This document shows positions 30,012-33,225 of a DNA stretch of 33,225 nt, in pieces. The DNA is taken from the NCBI RefSeq assembly GCF_001280255.1, contig NZ_LHCI01000106.1:257508-290732 (forward strand), in the 5' to 3' direction. Position 1 is the stretch's first letter; each line of letters begins with the position of its first letter. This DNA is from Thermus aquaticus. GTDB taxonomy: Bacteria > Deinococcota > Deinococci > Deinococcales > Thermaceae. Position numbers and translations under genes: made by a program. Below the pieces are notes generated by a model. That model was not told the origin of the DNA, did no database searches, and saw only the letters and a program-made list of their open reading frames with translations.

Positions 30012-30429
30012 CCGGAAGCCTCGAGGAGGACCTCCGGGGAGGCCTCCCCCCGGAGGTACTGCAGGTCTTTTTGCAGGAAGGACCGGGTGGCCTCGAGGAC
30101 CGGGGCGAACTCCAGGGGGAACTGGTCCTTCAGGTGGGCCACGCAATGTAAAAGCCCCTCCACCAGCTCCTTTTCCTGCTCCCGCCTCCTTTTGCCCCCC
30201 TCAGGGAGCTTTGGGCCAGGCGCTCCAGCCGCCGCACCAGGCAGACCCTGGGCTCTCCCCCCACCCCCTCACAGGGCAGGCCCGGGGCCCCGGAGCAGGT
30301 GGCGTAGGTCTTCTCGTAAAGGGGGGCCAGCTCGGGGTGGCCCAGGAGGGCGGGCCCCAGGGGCCCGGCGTGGGCCGCCGCCAGGCGCAGGTACTGGGCG
30401 TGGCGGGCGCGGCGGACCAGAACCTCCAT
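30008..30429 (-). pseudogene. Cys-containing hypothetical protein, frameshifted
   Basis: The gene starts at ATG 30429 (-10 TATCCT ends 6 nt before). It reads MEVLVRRARHAQYLRLAAAHAG through a cysteine-bearing segment (YATCSGAPGLPCEG, then RVCLVRRLERLAQ) up to a G6 run at 30195-30200. There it slips out of frame. With one more G, the frame continues as GGKRRREQEKELVEGLLHC, then VAHLKDQFPLEFAPVLEAT and on to a TAA at 30008-30010, giving about 140 residues. The downstream part has normal codon use. I do not know the family. This could be a true mutation, a sequencing error in the G run, or programmed slippage. Confidence 0.65.
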
Positions 30430-30452
30430 GACCCAAGGATATCCCCGCCCCC

Positions 30453-31421
30453 TCAGGACAAATGGCCCAGCCGAAAAGGGGTCCTGAGGCCCACCTGAGC
30501 CATGGCCCTGGCCTCCTCCGGGGCCCAGGAAAGGGCGAGAACCCCCTTATAGGCCCTTAGCGCCCGCTCCCTCTCCCCGGCCAGGTCCAGAAGCTGGCCG
30601 AAGCGGGCGAGGACATAACCCGGCAGGTACTCGGGGCGCCCGAAGTCCATGCGGAAGACCTCCTCCATGAGGCCCAAGGCCTCCCGCCACTCCCCCGCCG
30701 CCAGGTAGATCTGGGCCGCCAGGTAGAGGGCCTCGGGGCTCCCGATGGCGAAAAGCCCCTCCAGAAGCCCCGCCCAGTCGTCCTCCTCCCGAAGCTGCCA
30801 GGCCCGGTCCAGAAGGGCCCGCTCCCTTTCGGCCTCCGTGGGCTCGTGGGGCTTGGGCAGAGCGCCCGGGAAGGCCTCGGCCAGGAAGGGGTAGTCCAGG
30901 ACCTCGGCCAGAACCGCCCCCTCCTTGCCCCTTAGGGCCTCGGCCACCTGGGCCATCCGCCTTTTGCGGAAGCCCGTGGCCGGCCCCTCGCCGAAGGCCT
31001 GGGCGAAGCCCTCGTAAATCTCCCGTATCTTTTCCAAAAACTCGCCGGAGGTGAGGGCCTCGAGGGTCAGAGGCCTCTTCAGAAGCTCAAGGAGGGCCTG
31101 GTCAAAGGCGGCCATGCGCTCCAGGTGGGGCTTGCCCAGGGAGTGCTGGGCCAGGGCCTCGCGGAAGACCTCCGCCTCCCCCTTGAGGTGGGCCTCCCGG
31201 TCCAGGGCCACCACAGGCACCCCCCGCTCCTCCGCCCAGGGGAGGACGTGGAAGAGGAGGGGGTCCTCCTCCCGCCACCTCCCCGTCTCCAGGGCCTCCG
31301 GGGAAAGGGAGGCCAGGTAGAGGACCTCTGGGCGGGCCCTTTCCAGGATGGCCAGAACCGTGGCCGCGTTGTAGCGTGGGTGCAGGATGTGGAAGGGGCC
31401 GAGGGAGGGCAAAAGCAGCAT
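30453..31421 (-). CDS. Hypothetical protein with helical-repeat (TPR-like) C-terminus
   Basis: This protein has about 322 residues. The N-terminal part (MLLLPSLGPFHILHPRYNAATVLAIL, in part) and the segment RKRRMAQVAEALRGKEGAVLAEVLDYPFL give a faint resemblance to TraB/ChaN-like folds, which I would not press. From about 205 on, helices of the type AQIYLAAGEWREALGLMEEVFR and LLDLAGERERALRAYKGVLAL look like tetratricopeptide repeats. ATG at 31421 is preferred over 31430 because -10 TAAGAT ends 7 nt before it. The 5' end overlaps that of the MFS gene on the other strand. Function is unknown. Confidence 0.75.
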   Translation of the reverse strand: MLLLPSLGPFHILHPRYNAATVLAILERARPEVLYLASLSPEALETGRWREEDPLLFHVLPWAEERGVPVVALDREAHLKGEAEVFREALAQHSLGKPHLERMAAFDQALLELLKRPLTLEALTSGEFLEKIREIYEGFAQAFGEGPATGFRKRRMAQVAEALRGKEGAVLAEVLDYPFLAEAFPGALPKPHEPTEAERERALLDRAWQLREEDDWAGLLEGLFAIGSPEALYLAAQIYLAAGEWREALGLMEEVFRMDFGRPEYLPGYVLARFGQLLDLAGERERALRAYKGVLALSWAPEEARAMAQVGLRTPFRLGHLS

Positions 31422-32598
31422 CCTCACCATCTTAGACCTGCGGGAGAGGAACTACCGGCTGGCGGTGGTGAACGGCTGGCTGGTCTGGCTGGGGGACACC
31501 TTTTTAAACCCCAACATCGTCCTTTCCGGCTTCGCCGCCAAGCTGGGGGCCCCGGGAGCCCTGATCGGCCTCCTGCCCGCCCTCCTCCAGGCGGGAGGGA
31601 TGATCCCCCAGGCCTTTTTGGCCCCCTGGGTGGCCCGCCTGCCCAAGAAGATCGTCCTCTACCGCAGGGTGGCCGCCCTACGGCTTTCCGGGGTGGTCCT
31701 CATGGCCCTCTCCGCCTTCCTCTTCGGGCAAAACCCCACGCTCCTCCTGGCGGGCTTCCTCCTGGGCCTCCTCTTGAACGCCCTCTTCACCGGGGTCTCT
31801 AGCCTCCCCTTCTGGGAGGTGGTGGCCAAGACCACGCCCCCAGAGAAGCGGGCCGCCCTCTTCAGCGCCCGCAACCTGGTGGGGGGGCTTCTCGCCTTCC
31901 TGGCGGGGTTTCTGGTGCGGGAGGTCCTGGCCCTCCCCCTGCCCTACGCCCTCCTCTTCGCCTTGGGCGCCCTGGCCTTCGGCCTCGGCTGGTACCTCTT
32001 CGGCCTCACCGACGAGCCCGAGGAGGCCCCCAATGAGACCCGGCTGGACCTAAAAGCCCCCCTGAGGCGGTCGGAGTTCCGCCGCTACCTCAGGGTGCGG
32101 CTCCTCCTGGGCCTGGCGGGCATGGCGGAGCCCTTCTACGCCGTGTACGCCGTGCGGGTCCTGGGGAAGAGGGAGGAGCTTGGCCTCTACCTGGCCTTCT
32201 ACGCCCTGGCCTTCACCCTCTCCAACCTCCTCTGGGCCCGCCTGGCGGAGAGGGGCTCCAAACGGGTCCTGCTGGCGGGGGCCTTTCTGGGCCTTCTCGC
32301 CCCTTTTCTCGCCATGGCCCTTCCCTCCGGGGCCTTCGGCCTGGTCTTCCTCCTCCAGGGGGCCTACCTGGCCGCCTTGGGCCTCGCCACCACCACCTAC
32401 CTCCTCAACCTGGCCCCGCCCGAGGAGCGGAGCGCCTCCATCGGCCTCGCCAACTCCATCTCGGGCCTCTTCGCCTTCTCCACGGTCCTCGGGGGGTACC
32501 TCTCCGACCGCCTGGGCTTTCCCGCCCTCTTCCTTCTGGCCGCCCTCTTCTATGCCCTGGCCCTTTACGCCGGCAGGAAGCTTCCCGAGGAGGGGTAG
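31387..32598 (+). CDS. Major facilitator superfamily transporter
   Basis: This 403-residue membrane protein has about 11-12 hydrophobic segments in two halves linked by a charged loop (about 210-235, TDEPEEAPNETRLDLK). An MFS-type motif is visible after the second helix (APWVARLPKKIVLYRR, where the usual GxLaDrxGrkxxl is degenerate) and again in the C half (RLAERGSKRVLLAG). The substrate is unknown. The only in-frame ATG that keeps the N-terminal LDLRERNYRL segment is 31387, which makes the gene overlap the divergent 30453-31421 gene by 35 bp. A weak -10 TAGCGT lies at 31372-31377. It ends at the junction with the toxin remnant. Confidence 0.85.
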   Translation: MWKGPREGKSSILTILDLRERNYRLAVVNGWLVWLGDTFLNPNIVLSGFAAKLGAPGALIGLLPALLQAGGMIPQAFLAPWVARLPKKIVLYRRVAALRLSGVVLMALSAFLFGQNPTLLLAGFLLGLLLNALFTGVSSLPFWEVVAKTTPPEKRAALFSARNLVGGLLAFLAGFLVREVLALPLPYALLFALGALAFGLGWYLFGLTDEPEEAPNETRLDLKAPLRRSEFRRYLRVRLLLGLAGMAEPFYAVYAVRVLGKREELGLYLAFYALAFTLSNLLWARLAERGSKRVLLAGAFLGLLAPFLAMALPSGAFGLVFLLQGAYLAALGLATTTYLLNLAPPEERSASIGLANSISGLFAFSTVLGGYLSDRLGFPALFLLAALFYALALYAGRKLPEEG

Positions 32599-32642
32599 GC
32601 TACCAAGTAGAGAAAGGCGTGGGTGTCTAGGAGAAGCCTCAT
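32568..32642 (-). pseudogene. VapC-type PIN toxin, N-terminal remnant
   Basis: Immediately overlapping the antitoxin stop (ATG within TATGA), the sequence reads MRLLLDTHAFLYL, the invariant start of PIN-domain toxins including the first catalytic aspartate (LLLDTHAFLW in intact proteins). Homology stops within about 15 codons. The frame then runs antisense into the MFS gene and ends at a TAA near 32568. The remaining 100 or more codons, with the other acidic residues, are lost, so no toxin activity is expected. Confidence 0.75.
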
Positions 32643-32852
32643 AGACCGAAGGCCTGGGCCATCCCCAGAGGAAGGGGGGCGTCAAAGTCCTCCCCGATGC
32701 GCAGGCGGCCCTTAAAGCGGCCGAACTGGCGCTTCTTCCTGGCCCGGTAGGGCACCAGGAGGGCCACGGGCTCCGCGCCGCGCAGGAAAACCACCTGCTC
32801 CCCCAGGGCCAACTCCTTGAGGAACTGGGAAAGCTCCGTTAATCTGCTTCAC
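32639..32852 (-). pseudogene. Phd/VapB-type antitoxin, frameshifted near its start
   Basis: The main frame reads TELSQFLKELALGEQVVFLRG, then AEPVALLVPYRARKKRQFGRF and KGRLRIGEDFDAPLPLGMAQAFGL. This is the complete Phd/YefM pattern: DNA-binding N-terminal fold with a GE-x-VV strand and RG-x-PVA-x-LVP, then the toxin-binding tail with FDAPLP. In-frame, a TGA precedes it without a start codon. The natural start is GTG at 32852 (-10 TACCCT 6 nt before), reading VKQI, and joins the main frame if one A is removed near 32840. Either this 1-nt insertion killed the gene, or a non-canonical start is used. Confidence 0.75.
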
Positions 32853-32880
32853 CCTCCCAGGGTAAGCCAAGGGCTTATAA

Positions 32881-33225
32881 GAGGCTGTCGTAAAAGTCCT
32901 CCAGGGGCAGTTACGCGGCCCTGGCTAGCCGCTTCACCAACAATCGTAGCATGCCCAGATAGACCCAGGCCTCGCTTACCCGAGGGTTCTCCTCATAGTC
33001 CTTGGCAAGACGCCGGTTCCGCCCCAGCCAGGCAAAGGTCCTCTCCACCACCCACCTCTTAGGTAAAGGCTTGAACCCACGCTCCCGCGGAATCTCCGGC
33101 ACCTCCGCCCCCTCCCGCACCCAGACCCCCCGTACCCCCGCGTAGGGACGGGCCACCACCTCCAGCTCCAAACCCAGGGAAGAAGCCGTCTCCTTGAGGC
33201 CCCGGTACCCCCAGTCCACGAAAAG
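32881..33225 (-). mobile_element. IS5-type insertion sequence, one end
   Basis: The element end is placed at GAGGCTGTCGTAAAAG (32881 onward), which resembles the GAG-x-CTGT terminal repeats of IS427/IS1031-like members. It follows TTATAA, a likely TA-rich target. It continues beyond the window, so the second inverted repeat and target duplication cannot be checked. It lies 28 bp upstream of the antitoxin start. Confidence 0.65.
32911..33225 (-). CDS. IS5-family transposase, C-terminal part cut by the window edge
   Basis: The frame is open to the right edge and ends with TAA at 32911. It contains the second catalytic aspartate region ([12 protein letters not shown]) and the third acidic residue in [21 protein letters not shown] (given in part), the usual DDE signature of IS5-group enzymes. 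The tail [15 protein letters not shown] is typical. The N-terminal portion with the first aspartate is outside the window. Whether the copy is functional is unknown. Confidence 0.85.
   Translation of the reverse strand, partial: LFVDWGYRGLKETASSLGLELEVVARPYAGVRGVWVREGAEVPEIPRERGFKPLPKRWVVERTFAWLGRNRRLAKDYEENPRVSEAWVYLGMLRLLVKRLARAA

Noticed and set aside
1-33225. tRNA or rRNA genes, CRISPR arrays, replication origin
   Set aside because: No tRNA cloverleaf motifs, rRNA-like tracts, spacer-repeat arrays or DnaA-box clusters were recognised by eye; a covariance-model scan was not possible.

Overview
The window is very GC-rich, with almost every third codon position G or C and genes packed end to end. 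Several proteins read like close relatives of Thermus thermophilus proteins: the DNA polymerase III delta' subunit, a thioredoxin-type arsenate reductase with the CTHNSARS active site, SpeA and MutS2. I infer a chromosomal segment of a Thermus species. No rRNA, tRNA or CRISPR array was seen. Both ends lie inside insertion sequences: an IS4-type transposase tail on the left and an IS5-type transposase tail on the right. The segment therefore looks like an inter-IS interval or a contig bounded by IS copies.

Layout. 1-930: IS end abutting a truncated peptide ABC-transporter binding protein. 1047-6811: an IscA/ErpA-type Fe-S protein (minus), then an M24 peptidase, PRPP synthetase, an alpha/beta hydrolase, a short DUF72-like protein and arginine decarboxylase. 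6812-8225: a tiny GGDEF-domain remnant, a terminator, and metK (minus) divergent from murI. 9044-10930: the scar of a LOG-family gene, then the XTP/dITP pyrophosphatase and an RMD1/DUF155-like membrane protein. 11025-16932: a maltose-type ABC transporter (malE, malF, malG), a GH13 glucosidase and a small ORF. 16955-22102: mutS2, a repeat-rich coiled-coil membrane protein, a 4HBT thioesterase and an M3 oligopeptidase. 22182-26112: arsenate reductase, menG, and two nucleoside-type ABC permeases. 26100-29152: a five-gene minus-strand operon (phosphoesterase, holB, ricT, flavin reductase, small ORF). 29176-32598: poorly characterised genes, one of them frameshifted, and an MFS transporter. 32594-33225: a wrecked Phd/VapC toxin-antitoxin pair next to an IS end.

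How the genes work together. SpeA makes agmatine, and MetK makes the S-adenosylmethionine that supplies aminopropyl groups to the Thermus polyamine route. MalEFG plus the GH13 enzyme import and hydrolyse malto-oligosaccharides. HolB and RicT form the conserved holB-yaaT pair. MutS2, the XTP/dITP pyrophosphatase and HolB are genome-maintenance functions.

The strongest pattern not tied to one gene is regulatory. About 18 start codons have a TANNNT -10 hexamer ending only 6-9 nt upstream, as expected for leaderless mRNAs of the Deinococcus-Thermus group. This pattern resolves several start codons (menG, the thioesterase, the 30453 gene, the antitoxin). It also reveals likely internal promoters inside apparent operons: for malF just after a terminator, for the XTP pyrophosphatase inside a dead gene, and for the small ORF after the GH13 gene. 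The second theme is gene decay: five remnants are recognisable, namely the peptide-binding protein, the LOG gene, the GGDEF tail, the Cys-rich frameshifted gene and the antitoxin/toxin pair. I did not find a clearly new multigene system. The best candidates for a second look are the repeat coiled-coil protein, the frameshifted Cys-rich gene, and the malE/malF terminator-promoter junction.
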